A DNA stretch of 64,000 bases from positions 491,992 through 555,991 of the forward strand of contig NZ_JAFEVL010000010.1 of assembly GCF_016901135.1 (NCBI RefSeq), written 5' to 3'. The notes beneath the pieces are model-generated. The model was not told the DNA's origin and ran no database searches. It was given only the letters and a program-made list of their open reading frames with translations. Below are positions 1 through 8,759 of the stretch, one piece after another. The translations under genes and the position numbers were made by a program. This DNA comes from Martinezella lusitana. Lineage in GTDB: Bacteria; Pseudomonadota; Alphaproteobacteria; Rhizobiales; Rhizobiaceae. Positions within the stretch are counted from its first letter, which is position 1, and each line of letters starts with the position of its first letter.

Positions 1-1417
1 CCGCGATCAGGGCCGTCATGTTGCCGTCGATAATCGTCGAATAGGCCTTCCTGAAGCCGTTATCGATGGCGGCGAAGGCACCGCGGCCCTTGCGGGTTTC
101 TTCGCGGATACGCTCGTTGATGAGAACGTTGGCATCAACCGCAAGGCCGATACCGAGGACGATGCCGGCGATGCCGGGCAGCGTCAGCGTGGCGCCGACC
201 AGCGTCAGGGCCGAGAAGGTCAGAATCGTGTGAATGAGCAGTGCAACATTCGCGAGGATCCCCCAGGCGCCGTAGAGCACGAAGATGAAGGCGGCAACCA
301 AGACGAAGCCCACCAGGCCGCTATAGATGCCCTTCTGGATCGCATCGGCGCCGAGGTCGGCGCCGACGGTGCGTTCTTCGATGACGGTCAGCTTGGCCGG
401 AAGCGCACCGGCGCGCAGCAGGGCTGCCAGCGTGGTGGCGCTGTCGGCGGTGAAGTTGCCGGAGATCTGGCCCGAACCGCCAGTGATCGGCTCACGGATA
501 TTCGGCGCGCTCAGCACCTTGTTGTCGAGCACGATGGCGAAAGGCTTGCCGACGTTTTCGCGGGTGATTTCGGCAAAGCGATTGGCACCGGCGCTGTCGA
601 AACGGAAGGTGACGAGCGGCTCATGCGTGTTCGGGTCGAAGCTGACGCGGGCGTCCGTCAAGCGGTCACCGGAAAGCTCGATACGGTCGAGGACCGGATA
701 GCTGTTGCCCTGGTCGTCCTTGAGAATGGTAACGCCTGGGCCGGGATTGTTCGGGTCGACATTGTCGGCAAGCAGGTGGAAGGACATCTTCGCGGTCGAG
801 CCGAGAAGCTCGCGCAGGCGTGACGGGTCCTGTGCGCCCGGAAGCTGCACGAGAACGCGGTTCGGGCCGACACGCTGGATGGTCGGTTCGGCAACGCCCA
901 CCTGGTCGACGCGCTTGCGGATGACTTCAAGGCTCTGCTGGACGGCGGAATCGACATTGCTGGCGATGCCGGCCTGCGAGAAGGACATGGTGATCGTGCC
1001 GCCATTCGGCGCGATCGTCAGGTCGGACTGGCCGGCGGAGAGGCCTGAGGTGACCGTGTTGGCAAGCGTCTGCAACTGCGTCACCGCATCGCCGCTCTGC
1101 GAGGGATCGGTGAGCGTTACGACGACCTGGTTGCCGTTGCGGACAATCGAGCGGGTCTGGATGTTCTTGTCGCGCAGCACGCGGCGCGAATCCTGCTGCA
1201 GCGATTGCAGCCGGCCATTGGTCAGGTCCTTCTCGTCGACTTCGAGGACGAGATAGGAACCGCCGCGAAGGTCGAGGCCGAGCGGTACCTGGCTATGCGG
1301 CAGCCAGTTTGGGATTTTGCTGAGAGCGGACTGCGGAAGGACGTTCGGCAAGGCAACGAGAAAGCCAAGCACGATGATCACCGAGTAGAGTGCCACCAGC
1401 CATGGTGAAGTGCGCAT
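1..1417 (-). CDS. secD: Protein translocase subunit SecD (5' part; gene runs off the window)
   Basis: SecD (possibly a SecDF fusion) is the membrane subunit that uses proton motive force to pull exported proteins out of SecYEG on the periplasmic side. The visible 472 residues begin MRTSPWLVALYSVI with one N-terminal membrane segment. The family signature LGLDLRGGSYLVLEVD follows at about residue 47, then a long periplasmic P1 region. The first segments of the C-terminal membrane bundle come last, with GLAVDANVLINERIREE, the conserved region of the proton pathway. The start ATG is preceded by an AAGGAT ribosome site. The 3' end lies before base 1, so I cannot tell whether SecF is fused, as is common in alphaproteobacteria. 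Confidence 0.95.
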   Translation of the reverse strand, partial: MRTSPWLVALYSVIIVLGFLVALPNVLPQSALSKIPNWLPHSQVPLGLDLRGGSYLVLEVDEKDLTNGRLQSLQQDSRRVLRDKNIQTRSIVRNGNQVVVTLTDPSQSGDAVTQLQTLANTVTSGLSAGQSDLTIAPNGGTITMSFSQAGIASNVDSAVQQSLEVIRKRVDQVGVAEPTIQRVGPNRVLVQLPGAQDPSRLRELLGSTAKMSFHLLADNVDPNNPGPGVTILKDDQGNSYPVLDRIELSGDRLTDARVSFDPNTHEPLVTFRFDSAGANRFAEITRENVGKPFAIVLDNKVLSAPNIREPITGGSGQISGNFTADSATTLAALLRAGALPAKLTVIEERTVGADLGADAIQKGIYSGLVGFVLVAAFIFVLYGAWGILANVALLIHTILTFSALTLVGATLTLPGIAGIVLGIGLAVDANVLINERIREETRKGRGAFAAIDNGFRKAYSTIIDGNMTALIA

Positions 1418-1515
1418 GGGTATTATCCTTGGAAATACGCTGATGCCGGCGGCTGAGCCGCTGGCGGACGTAGGTCATGTCATGTCGGGGATGCGCCGAC
1501 GGGCGCGTTAACCGG

Positions 1516-1935
1516 TCAGACGAGGCCGGCCGGCGGAGCGCGGGCGAGATAGGCGCGAAACGCAAAGATTTCAGGCTGCGTGACGTCGCTGCGTTCACGC
1601 GGCTGCCAGGGGTCGATGAAAAGTCTGAATGATGGAGTGGCCGCGAGCGTTATCGGCCCGATATCATGCCAGGTGGCTTTCGGCAGCGCCGTGCGGTCGG
1701 CGACGACGATGCCGCGAACCGGGTCCCGCAGGGAAAGATAAAGCGGCTGATTGTCCTTGCCGGAGGAAAGCGCCTCCGCGTCCGACCGCGCAGCAAGATT
1801 GATGCCGCCGCCAAGCGCCAGCCCGAGATAAGCGAAGAAGGCGAGGAACAGCGAGGCGATCACGCGCGCTCCGGCGCGGTGCGTCCTGTTGTCCTTATCT
1901 TCGCTGTCGGCGACGCCGAATTCGAGCGGGTTCAA
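1516..1935 (-). CDS. Hypothetical small membrane-anchored protein
   Basis: This is a 139-residue protein with one hydrophobic segment at about residues 27-47 (VIASLFLAFFAYLGLALGGG). A mostly polar C-terminal region follows, probably periplasmic. I recognise no family. It sits 15 bases downstream of the antiporter gene and about 100 bases upstream of secD on the same strand, so the three may be co-transcribed. The start is a TTG 12-14 bases after GAAGG; this weak start is the main reason for caution, although no better start was seen. The function is unknown. Confidence 0.55.
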   Translation of the reverse strand: MNPLEFGVADSEDKDNRTHRAGARVIASLFLAFFAYLGLALGGGINLAARSDAEALSSGKDNQPLYLSLRDPVRGIVVADRTALPKATWHDIGPITLAATPSFRLFIDPWQPRERSDVTQPEIFAFRAYLARAPPAGLV

Positions 1936-1950
1936 CGGTAAAAGATGCCT

Positions 1951-3810
1951 TCATTCCTTTGCCGGCGCGGGCTCCGGCGGTTCGGTCATGATATCAGGAC
2001 GCTCTGCGTCTTCATAGTGCGGCCTGTCATGATGCACTTGCGCGAGCCGGTCAACCATGCCAAGCGCGATTTCTCGCTCTCCCATGATGACGGTATCGGC
2101 GCCGTATTGCTTCAGCACGTCGATCTCGATGTCGGAATGCGCCCGCGCGACGATCAGCAGCGGAGGGTTGATCGCCCGAGCCTGCTCGGCGATGCTGCAG
2201 GCTTCGAATGCGTTGGGAATGGCGATGACCAGGCTGCGGGCTGCGGCGATATTGGCATATCCCAGCACCAGCGCCGAGGCGGCGTTGCCGTAGATCGCCT
2301 CGATTCCCGCCTGCTTGAGCTCGCCGATCCGCTTTTCGGAATCCTCGATGACGACAAAGGGCGTAGCGGACGATTTCAGATTCTCGCCGACGATGCTGCC
2401 GACCCGGCCATAGCCGATCAGCACGGCGTGACCGGTCATGGTGACCGTGCGCAACTCTTCATCCACTTCGGCGGCAGCTGTCTGTTCGGCAGGAATGGGC
2501 GACGGCTCGACGGTCGCCGCCTTATCGGCCTGCACTGCCGGCTGCTCTCCGCTTTCGGGTGTCTCGCCGCCCTGCCGCCTGGTGTCCAGCATCTTGCGCA
2601 ACCAGTCGCAGGCGATGAAGACAAGAGGGTTGAGGATGATCGAGATGATCGCGCCGCCGAGAATGAGGTCGCGACCTTCGCTCGGCAGCAGGCCGAGTTC
2701 GACGCCGAGGGCGGCGAGGATGAAGGAGAATTCGCCGATCTGCGCCAGACTGGCGGAGATGATCAATGCCGTACTCATCGGCTTGCGGAAGGCGAGCACG
2801 ATAACGAAGGAGGCGACCGATTTGCCGATGACGATGATGAACACTGTCGCGAGCAACGGCAGCGGATTGTCGATCAGGATATTGGGGTCGAACAGCATGC
2901 CGACGGAAACGAAGAAGAGCACGGCGAAGGCATCGCGCAGCGGCAGGCTTTCCTGCGCGGCCCTGTGGCTGAGCTCGCTTTCCGAAAGGATCATGCCGGC
3001 GAAGAAGGCGCCGAGCGCCAGCGAGACGCCGAAGAGCTTTGCGGCGCCAAAGGCGACACCGAGCGCAATGGCGAGGACGCCGAGGCGGAAAAGTTCGCGC
3101 GAGCCGGTGTGAGCGATGCGGTGGAGGATCCAGGGAATGACCCGCCGTCCGACAACCAGCATCAGGCCGACGAAGGCCGCGACCTTGAGCAACGTCACCC
3201 CGATGATGCCGGTGATGCCGAGATCGAGGCCGAGCAGGCGGCTCAAGCCGGCCGACAGCGGCTCGACGCTGCCGTGGCCGTCGCCGGAAATGCTGGCCGC
3301 GGCCGGGATGAGCACGAGAGCCAGAACCATTGCCAGGTCTTCGACGATCAGCCATCCGACTGCGATCTTGCCCCGCTCGGTCTCGACCAGCCGCCGCTCC
3401 TGCAGGGCTTTCAGAAGCACGACCGTCGACGCGACAGAAAGCGCAAGGCCGAACACCAGGCTGCCGCCGAGCGGCCATCCCATCAGCGTGCCAAGGCCCC
3501 AGCCGAGCAGGGTGGCAAAGCCGATCTGGACGATTGCGCCGGGAACGGCGATGCCGCGCACCGACAGGAGATCCTTCAGCGAGAAATGCAGGCCGACGCC
3601 GAACATCAGAAGGATGACGCCGATTTCCGCCAGTTCCGGTGCGAGGTTCTGATCGGCAACGAACCCCGGCGTATGCGGGCCGGCCAGCACGCCGGCGATA
3701 AGATATCCCACCAGCGGCGGCAGTTTGAAGCGATTGGCGATGGCGCCGAGGATGAATGCCAGGACAAGGCCTATGACGATGGTCGAAATCAAAGGTGTGT
3801 CATGTGGCAT
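1951..3810 (-). CDS. ybaL: Monovalent cation:proton antiporter, KefB/YbaL type (CPA2)
   Basis: This is a 619-residue inner-membrane antiporter of the CPA2 family (KefB/KefC/YbaL), expected to exchange K+ or Na+ for protons. The first ~400 residues form about 12 membrane segments, starting with a helix at 10-25 and followed by PPLVGYLIAGVLAGPHTPG, a family hallmark. A charged, variable linker (about 410-455) leads to a C-terminal TrkA-N/RCK nucleotide-binding domain with the Rossmann motif GYGRVG at 466-471 and an acidic residue after beta-2 (VIEDS). This domain usually gates transport through NAD(H) or glutathione adducts. The gene is divergent from an XRE regulator whose promoter region it shares. 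The choice of symbol between kefB and ybaL is uncertain. Confidence 0.9.
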   Translation of the reverse strand: MPHDTPLISTIVIGLVLAFILGAIANRFKLPPLVGYLIAGVLAGPHTPGFVADQNLAPELAEIGVILLMFGVGLHFSLKDLLSVRGIAVPGAIVQIGFATLLGWGLGTLMGWPLGGSLVFGLALSVASTVVLLKALQERRLVETERGKIAVGWLIVEDLAMVLALVLIPAAASISGDGHGSVEPLSAGLSRLLGLDLGITGIIGVTLLKVAAFVGLMLVVGRRVIPWILHRIAHTGSRELFRLGVLAIALGVAFGAAKLFGVSLALGAFFAGMILSESELSHRAAQESLPLRDAFAVLFFVSVGMLFDPNILIDNPLPLLATVFIIVIGKSVASFVIVLAFRKPMSTALIISASLAQIGEFSFILAALGVELGLLPSEGRDLILGGAIISIILNPLVFIACDWLRKMLDTRRQGGETPESGEQPAVQADKAATVEPSPIPAEQTAAAEVDEELRTVTMTGHAVLIGYGRVGSIVGENLKSSATPFVVIEDSEKRIGELKQAGIEAIYGNAASALVLGYANIAAARSLVIAIPNAFEACSIAEQARAINPPLLIVARAHSDIEIDVLKQYGADTVIMGEREIALGMVDRLAQVHHDRPHYEDAERPDIMTEPPEPAPAKE

Positions 3811-3838
3811 TGTCGTCTCCTCGATGCTGGAAATCCCG

Positions 3839-3882
3839 TATAATTATGCTATAATTTGGTTTATGTTGACCAATATGGTTGG
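3839..3882. promoter_or_regulatory. AT-rich divergent promoter region with direct repeats and a dyad
   Basis: Between the antiporter and the XRE gene, TATAATT occurs twice (3839-3845 and 3850-3856), exactly 11 bases (one helical turn) apart. It is followed by ACCAA-TATGG-TTGGT, an inverted repeat at about 3870-3884. The area is markedly more AT-rich than its surroundings. XRE regulators often bind such dyads at their own promoter, so this is a candidate operator; that role is inference. Confidence 0.4.
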
Positions 3883-3903
3883 TTTTTGATTGTGAATCAA
3901 GGC

Positions 3904-4158
3904 ATGAAACCAATGATTCTGACTCCAGCGCTTTGTCGCGCGGCACGTGGCCTGCTCGATTGGACTCAATCGGATATAGCGGAGAAGGCTGGCGTATCAC
4001 GAAGCACGATACGCGACTATGAAGGTGGCCATCACGAAATCCACCGGGCGACCGAGGCGCAACTGCGCCTCGCCTTCGAGGAAGGCGGCGTCGTCTTCAC
4101 TGAGATGCCGGGTCTCGGCTGGGGGCTTTGCCCGCGCGCGCCTGTAATTCGCGATTAG
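3904..4158 (+). CDS. XRE-family helix-turn-helix transcriptional regulator
   Basis: This is a small (84-residue) DNA-binding protein made of little more than one HTH_XRE domain. LCRAARGLLDWTQSDIAEKA is helix 1-2 and GVSRSTIRDYEGG is the recognition helix and following turn. Proteins of this size and pattern (ILTPxLCRAARGLLxWTQ) are common single-domain regulators in rhizobia, usually of unknown target. I chose the ATG at 3904, which has AAGG just upstream; an ATG at 3913 is equally possible. An in-frame TTG at 3856 would add residues unlike the family. The gene is divergent from the antiporter and its last bases overlap the convergent glycosyltransferase gene. Confidence 0.8.
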   Translation: MKPMILTPALCRAARGLLDWTQSDIAEKAGVSRSTIRDYEGGHHEIHRATEAQLRLAFEEGGVVFTEMPGLGWGLCPRAPVIRD

Positions 4159-5654
4159 GGTTTGGGCGCCAGGCAGCCCGCCGGGACGCGATAGGCGTAG
4201 AGCGTCTTTCCCTTCATGTCGCCGAGATCGGGCGACCAGCTCTTGACCAGCTCTGCTTGGCCCCCAGCACAGTCGAACGGATCGTCGGAGACATAGAGTA
4301 CGCTGCCGGTCACGGTCGACGGCAGAGAGAAGTTCTGCTCGTAATAGCTCTTCGGGAAGCCGCCGAAGTTGCGGGCATAGATCTGGAACGGCTTGCCCTT
4401 CAGCGTATAGAAGAGATCGGCGAGAATATCGCGGTCTTCGGCCACGATATCCGGCGTCTTCGCCGCTGTAGCGATGTCGGCGATTTCCAGGCTGATGGCG
4501 CTGCGGCCGACATAGCGCTTCATGATGAGATCGCCGTTCGGCAGCTTGATGTCATAGGCGAAGACGGTCAGGACCGGGATGACGAAGGCGACGACGCCAC
4601 CGATGATCAATGAGGTGACCAGTCCCTTTTTCGTCAGCCGGTAGAGCAGCCACACGGCGAGGATGGTACCGGCGGCATAGGCGGTAACAGCCCAATTGGC
4701 ATAGGCCTTGGCGAAAAGGGCCTGCAACGTGATCAGGGCCACCACCGGAACGGAAAACCAGAACAGCAGCTTTTCTCTGTCGTCGCTCTGGCCCCGGATC
4801 AGCCGCCATGCGGCCCACAGCATGGCATAGAAGATGACCGGCCCGACCACGCCGAACTGCGCCCCGACGAAACCGAGCGCGCTCAACACATGTTTCAGCA
4901 GCCCGCCGTTGTCGCCGCCGCCCGTGCCCCAATGGGCGATGGTTTGCGTATGGCGCACGGTCGCCGCACCATGGGTGAGGTTCCACCACAGATTGGGCGC
5001 AACGACAATGGCGCCCGCAATGGCGGCGATTGCGACGTCGCGCCAGGCGATGCGTGCAGAGCGCAGCGTCAGCATGGCGATGCCAACGCCCGGCAGCAGG
5101 AAGAGTACCGAATATTTGGTCAGGAAGGCTATGCCGAGGCTGATGCCCAGGATCAGCGCCTCGGAAACGGAGGAGCGCTTGGTCAGGCCGAGAAAAGCCC
5201 AGATCGCAATTGTCACGAACAGGATCTGGATCGTGTCTGTCGATACCAGCACGGCCGAGAGCGAAGCGGCCGGCAGGGTGATGAAAATCACGCCGACCCA
5301 CGACTCTATATCGCGCCCGGCGTCTCCGTCAATCAGCCGCCGCGTCGTGCGCATCAGCATCAGGGCGGTAGCAAGATGGAAGAGCGGTGCCGATACGCGG
5401 ATCCAGAATGTGGAATCCGATCCCGATATGGCGTTGAAGAAGCGGATGACCCAGGCAATCATCGGCGGCTTGGAATAATAGCCGAAGTCCAGGTTCTGGC
5501 CCCAGAACCAGTATTGCGCCTCGTCGACGAACAGATCCGTCCGGTTGGGCAGCAACATGATCACGCGCCAAAGCGTGACACCGAAGATGATTGCAAGGCC
5601 GAGCCCCAGCGATAGTTTCTGGGTGTCTGTTCGGGAATGGGCGGTATCGGGCAT
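4155..5654 (-). CDS. GT39/ArnT-like membrane glycosyltransferase
   Basis: This is a 499-residue polytopic GT-C glycosyltransferase of the dolichyl-phosphate-mannose/ArnT (PMT_2) group. Such enzymes transfer a sugar from a polyprenyl-phosphate donor to lipid or protein on the periplasmic face. After a first membrane helix (about 17-35) comes the diagnostic first loop, DEAQYWFWGQNLDFGYYSKP, containing the catalytic acidic residues and the YYSKPP motif. About ten further helices follow, then a C-terminal soluble tail (about 385-499). The acceptor cannot be read from sequence; rhizobial homologues are mostly annotated simply as family 39. Its 3' end overlaps the convergent XRE gene by four bases. 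Confidence 0.85.
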   Translation of the reverse strand: MPDTAHSRTDTQKLSLGLGLAIIFGVTLWRVIMLLPNRTDLFVDEAQYWFWGQNLDFGYYSKPPMIAWVIRFFNAISGSDSTFWIRVSAPLFHLATALMLMRTTRRLIDGDAGRDIESWVGVIFITLPAASLSAVLVSTDTIQILFVTIAIWAFLGLTKRSSVSEALILGISLGIAFLTKYSVLFLLPGVGIAMLTLRSARIAWRDVAIAAIAGAIVVAPNLWWNLTHGAATVRHTQTIAHWGTGGGDNGGLLKHVLSALGFVGAQFGVVGPVIFYAMLWAAWRLIRGQSDDREKLLFWFSVPVVALITLQALFAKAYANWAVTAYAAGTILAVWLLYRLTKKGLVTSLIIGGVVAFVIPVLTVFAYDIKLPNGDLIMKRYVGRSAISLEIADIATAAKTPDIVAEDRDILADLFYTLKGKPFQIYARNFGGFPKSYYEQNFSLPSTVTGSVLYVSDDPFDCAGGQAELVKSWSPDLGDMKGKTLYAYRVPAGCLAPKP

Positions 5655-5791
5655 TGACTGATGGATCTCGGTGCCGGGTCGTGAGGCTTAATACGGAACT
5701 ATCAAGCCCAATGCTAGCTCCCGGCGGTCGAGAAAGATGGCGGGACGCCCGCTGTCGCCGCCTCCGAAAAGCCTTGCGACTGATTTCGACG

Positions 5792-5805
5792 CCCGAGATC
5801 TCGGG
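5792..5805. repeat. Perfect 14-bp palindrome downstream of the small ORF
   Basis: CCCGAGATCTCGGG reads identically on both strands. It lies just past the stop of the 37-codon ORF and about 140 bases upstream of the GT39 gene start. No T-run follows on either strand, so it is as likely a protein-binding dyad as a terminator. Confidence 0.4.
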
Positions 5806-5815
5806 TTCGTCCTCC

Positions 5816-5929
5816 CTAGAGGACGCGAGATGCGGCCTTGCCGCGCGCCTCTTCTATGCGGCAGAGAAGCATGAACGCCACGAGCGTCAAGCCGGCCATC
5901 AGCGAAGCGGTCAAACCAAGAACAATCAT
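5816..5929 (-). CDS. Predicted 37-residue single-span membrane protein
   Basis: A short ORF encodes MIVLGLTASLMAGLTLVAFM followed by LLCRIEEARGK and a short basic tail. One hydrophobic helix spans about residues 2-22, and charged residues lie only after it, the typical layout of a small inner-membrane protein. A good ribosome site (GGAGAG) lies five bases before the ATG. The ORF stands alone upstream of, and on the same strand as, the GT39 gene. I do not recognise a family. Support rests on the ribosome site and clean hydrophobic pattern only. Confidence 0.5.
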   Translation of the reverse strand: MIVLGLTASLMAGLTLVAFMLLCRIEEARGKAASRVL

Positions 5930-6374
5930 TGCTCTCTCCGTATCGACATCGAAGGTGTCTATGCCTTCAGCAGTAGGGCATGAAGCTTGCTCGTGACTTG
6001 CGATCGGCAGTTTTTTTCGGTCGGCTGAACGTTCATGAAGTGCATCGCTAAATTAGGGCTGTTCGAAACAGGGCGCTCGGCCTGATGTCATTAACCTTCG
6101 GGCAAGGAATTAACCATAAACATTGAGCTTGAACGTCGGAATGGGAAAATTGTGACTCGTTCTCACCAGGCATGAAGCCGCCCCGCCGTACCGTGTAGAT
6201 CCGGTATCCATCTCATCAGACAGGTCCGCAAAAGACTTTGATGAACGAGCGAGCTTCAGCGCCTAGATCACACGATCGAAGGCTAAGTACCCTTTCTCGC
6301 CTCTTCATAGCGTCTGGCGCGGATCATCAGCGGTTTCGCCGGCGCTTGAGCGTGCGGCAGTTGCGGGGACGATT
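5930..6374. promoter_or_regulatory. Chemotaxis operon upstream region
   Basis: This 445-base stretch without a convincing gene precedes icpA. It contains two TTAACC half sites (6091 and 6110, the second in TTAACCATAAAC). It also holds GCATGAAGCCG at 6170-6180, the element found 68-82 bases before each flagellin start; a further GCATGAAGC lies at 5978-5986. The promoter of the che operon is presumably here, and the long leader (about 200 bases after the GCATGAAGC element) is notable. Confidence 0.5.
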
Positions 6375-8021
6375 TTGGCGCAGGATTCGCCGTCAGATCA
6401 GGCAGGTAGGGCGCAGGCTGGCAGCCTTCGCGACCGCTTGCGTTTTGCGGGTCTCGACGCCGGACAATGCGAAACCGTGCGCCGCAACCGGCCGATGCTC
6501 GAAGTCCATCTCAAGGCCGGCCTTCGCGATCTTTTCCACCGGTTCCAAACCTTTCCGGACGCCGCCCGCAATTTTGCCAGCGAAAGCCAGCTCGAGCGGC
6601 TTCAGGATCTGCAAACCTCGCATTGGGACGTGCTGACGGATGCGCGCTTCGACAGCCTCTATGCCGAGCGTGTCAAGGTTCTCTCCGACAGCGAAAGCAA
6701 GATGGGGCTCGACCCGCGCTGGCATGTCGCCGGCCACGGCGTGGTTCTGGAGCATATGCTTGCCGGCATCATCGACGAGATGGGCGGCCGCGCTATCCTG
6801 CCGGGAAGCAAACGTCGTGCCCGTGAATTGAGCGAGCTCGTCGCCGCGGTCATTCGCCTCGTCATGATGGATGTCGAGATTGCCGTGTCGCTGCGGTTCA
6901 ATGAATTGCGTGTCGGCCATCAGCGCGCGCTTGCGGAGCAGCGGGCCGCCGATCGTGCCGAGGCGGCCGATCTCATTGCGGACGTCGTCAACGGTCTTGC
7001 CGCGCGCGACCTGACGGTTCGCCTGCCTATGGATTGTCCCGAAGCCTATGCGGAAGTGGCCGAGGCCCTGAACGCGGCTCTGGACGATATCCAGCAGCAA
7101 TTTGTCGCTCTGTCCGGTGGCGTTCAGGCGGCGGAGACCGCAACGGACGCCATCGCCCGCGCGTCCAGATCCTTCGTCCAGGATTCGGCAGAACAGTCGC
7201 AAGGGCTTGCGGCGTCCGCGCGACAGCTCGCCGAACTGGCCGATCAGGTGCGCGGCAATGCGGCCAATACGCGCTCGGCCGAGCGCGCCGCCGCGTCAAC
7301 CCGGGTGGCTGCGGAAGACAGTGGCCGGATTGTCGGCCAGGCCATATCGGCCATGTCGGATATCGAGACCTCGGCCGAAAAGATCGGCCAGATCATCGGT
7401 GTCATCGACGAGATCGCCTTCCAAACCAATCTGCTCGCCCTGAATGCCGGCATCGAAGCCGCCCGCGCCGGCGACAGCGGTCGCGGCTTTGCCGTTGTCG
7501 CGCAGGAAGTTCGAGCCCTTGCGCAGCGCTCCGCCGATGCCGCCCGCGAGATCAAGGTTCTGGTAACCGGTACCAAGGCGCAGGTGGATGCCGGCGTGCA
7601 GATGGTCGGTCGTACGCAGGACGCGATCGGCAGCATCGTTCGCCAGGTGACCGACATCAATGACGTCATTTCCGGGATCGCGACGGCCAGCGATGAGCAG
7701 GCCGTCGGCCTGCATTCGGTCACGACCGATATCGGCGGCTTCAGCCAACGCGCCGCTGCGGGGGAAAACCTCGCAAGCCGCGCGCACGAAGGCGCCGATC
7801 ATTTGCAGACCGTCGTCGTCGAGCTTGGCCGGACGATCCGCGAATTCTGCATCGAACGCGAACGGCGCCATGCTGCCGCGCCGGTGCAGGTGGCGGCCGC
7901 GCGCCAGCGCCAGCTTCCCGGTCGCGACGAGTTCGTTGCCGGGCGGGATGAGGACGATGTGTCCGAATTCGACTTTCCGCTTCGCAGGATCGGGCTGGGA
8001 GGCGAGCGGAATGCCTATTGA
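6375..8021 (+). CDS. icpA: Soluble methyl-accepting chemotaxis receptor IcpA (globin-like sensor)
   Basis: This is a 548-residue cytoplasmic chemoreceptor, first gene of the che operon, as in Sinorhizobium and Rhizobium. There is no membrane segment. Residues ~30-185 resemble the globin-coupled/protoglobin sensor domain of HemAT (for example ASHWDVL-like and FDSLYAERV, then [11 protein letters not shown]). A HAMP-like segment (about 195-245) leads to the MCP signalling domain, whose hairpin tip is at about 341-380 ([20 protein letters not shown]). At the place where globin sensors carry the proximal heme histidine (HxxIGL) this protein has ESKMGL (Glu107), so heme binding is doubtful. The C-terminus lacks a CheR-tethering pentapeptide of the NWETF type. 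The start is a TTG preceded by GGGGA; no better start was seen. Confidence 0.9.
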   Translation: MAQDSPSDQAGRAQAGSLRDRLRFAGLDAGQCETVRRNRPMLEVHLKAGLRDLFHRFQTFPDAARNFASESQLERLQDLQTSHWDVLTDARFDSLYAERVKVLSDSESKMGLDPRWHVAGHGVVLEHMLAGIIDEMGGRAILPGSKRRARELSELVAAVIRLVMMDVEIAVSLRFNELRVGHQRALAEQRAADRAEAADLIADVVNGLAARDLTVRLPMDCPEAYAEVAEALNAALDDIQQQFVALSGGVQAAETATDAIARASRSFVQDSAEQSQGLAASARQLAELADQVRGNAANTRSAERAAASTRVAAEDSGRIVGQAISAMSDIETSAEKIGQIIGVIDEIAFQTNLLALNAGIEAARAGDSGRGFAVVAQEVRALAQRSADAAREIKVLVTGTKAQVDAGVQMVGRTQDAIGSIVRQVTDINDVISGIATASDEQAVGLHSVTTDIGGFSQRAAAGENLASRAHEGADHLQTVVVELGRTIREFCIERERRHAAAPVQVAAARQRQLPGRDEFVAGRDEDDVSEFDFPLRRIGLGGERNAY

Positions 8022-8084
8022 TGTCTCTGTTTCATGCGCATGCGGGCCGTCAGGCCCGATTTCAGACAACTAAGGAATGAAGCG

Positions 8085-8381
8085 ATGCCGAGCAGGAAAA
8101 GCGAAAAGGCAGTCAGTCTGGCCGCGGTGCTGGACCTCAACGAGGCCGCGGCACTTCGCGGCAAGTTGATGGGGTTGCGCGGCAGCAATGTCGTGATCGA
8201 TGCGTCCGGCGTCGAGAGGATCGGGGCCTTGTGCGTTCAGGTCATCATGGCCGCTGCCAAGACGTGGAATGAAGACAAGCTGTCCTTCACCTTCTCCAAG
8301 GTGTCGGACGCATTTCAGAAAACGATGCAGGTGATCGGGGTGGATATCTCTCATCTGCTTGCCAAGGAGATCCGGCAATGA
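8085..8381 (+). CDS. cheS: Chemotaxis protein CheS (STAS domain)
   Basis: This is a 98-residue single STAS-domain protein in the orf2 position of the rhizobial che operon. In Sinorhizobium meliloti, CheS binds CheA and strengthens CheA-CheY1 contact. This speeds drainage of phosphate through CheY1, the sink that replaces a CheZ-type shutdown. The sequence shows the STAS core: LRGKLMGLRGSNVVIDASGV, IGALCVQVIMAAAKTW, then a C-terminal helix. The start ATG at 8085 has AAGGAATG upstream; an upstream in-frame ATG at 8034 would add 17 poorly supported residues. The stop overlaps the cheY1 start (ATGA). Confidence 0.87.
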   Translation: MPSRKSEKAVSLAAVLDLNEAAALRGKLMGLRGSNVVIDASGVERIGALCVQVIMAAAKTWNEDKLSFTFSKVSDAFQKTMQVIGVDISHLLAKEIRQ

Positions 8382-8743
8382 AGAAAAAAGTGCTGACCGT
8401 GGATGATTCACGGACCATTCGAAACATGCTTCTCGTCACCCTCAACAATGCGGGCTTCGAGACCATTCAGGCCGAAGACGGTGTCGAGGGCCTGGAAATT
8501 CTCGAAGAAGCCAACCCGGACGTCATCGTCACCGACATCAACATGCCGCGTCTCGACGGGTTCGGCTTCATCGAGGGCGTGCGCCGCAACGACAAATACC
8601 GCGCCGTTCCGATCCTCGTGCTGACGACCGAGAGCGATGCTGAAAAGAAGAACCGTGCCCGCCAGGCCGGCGCGACCGGCTGGATCGTCAAGCCGTTCGA
8701 TCCCGCCAAGCTGATCGATGCCATCGAGCGTGTAACCGCTTAA
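8378..8743 (+). CDS. cheY1: Chemotaxis response regulator CheY1 (phosphate sink)
   Basis: This is a 121-residue stand-alone receiver domain. The acidic pair Asp9/Asp10, phosphorylatable Asp53 (VIVTDINMP), Thr83/84 and Lys105 (WIVKPF) are all present. In two-CheY rhizobia this first regulator accepts phosphate from CheA and mainly drains it away from CheY2, which acts on the motor. The gene overlaps cheS by four bases and precedes cheA by 16 bases, so all three are surely co-transcribed. The assignment as the sink rather than the motor regulator is by operon position. Confidence 0.93.
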   Translation: MKKKVLTVDDSRTIRNMLLVTLNNAGFETIQAEDGVEGLEILEEANPDVIVTDINMPRLDGFGFIEGVRRNDKYRAVPILVLTTESDAEKKNRARQAGATGWIVKPFDPAKLIDAIERVTA

Positions 8744-8759
8744 ACAGGATCCACCCCTC

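Noticed and set aside
1945..3843. 632-codon open frame on the plus strand
   Set aside because: Antisense of the antiporter gene, with a biased polar composition and no recognisable family.
7660..7860. Possible frameshift in IcpA near the end of the signalling domain
   Set aside because: The frame continues into a sensible C-terminal helix ([12 protein letters not shown]) and the hairpin tip is intact; the divergence is within what soluble rhizobial receptors show.
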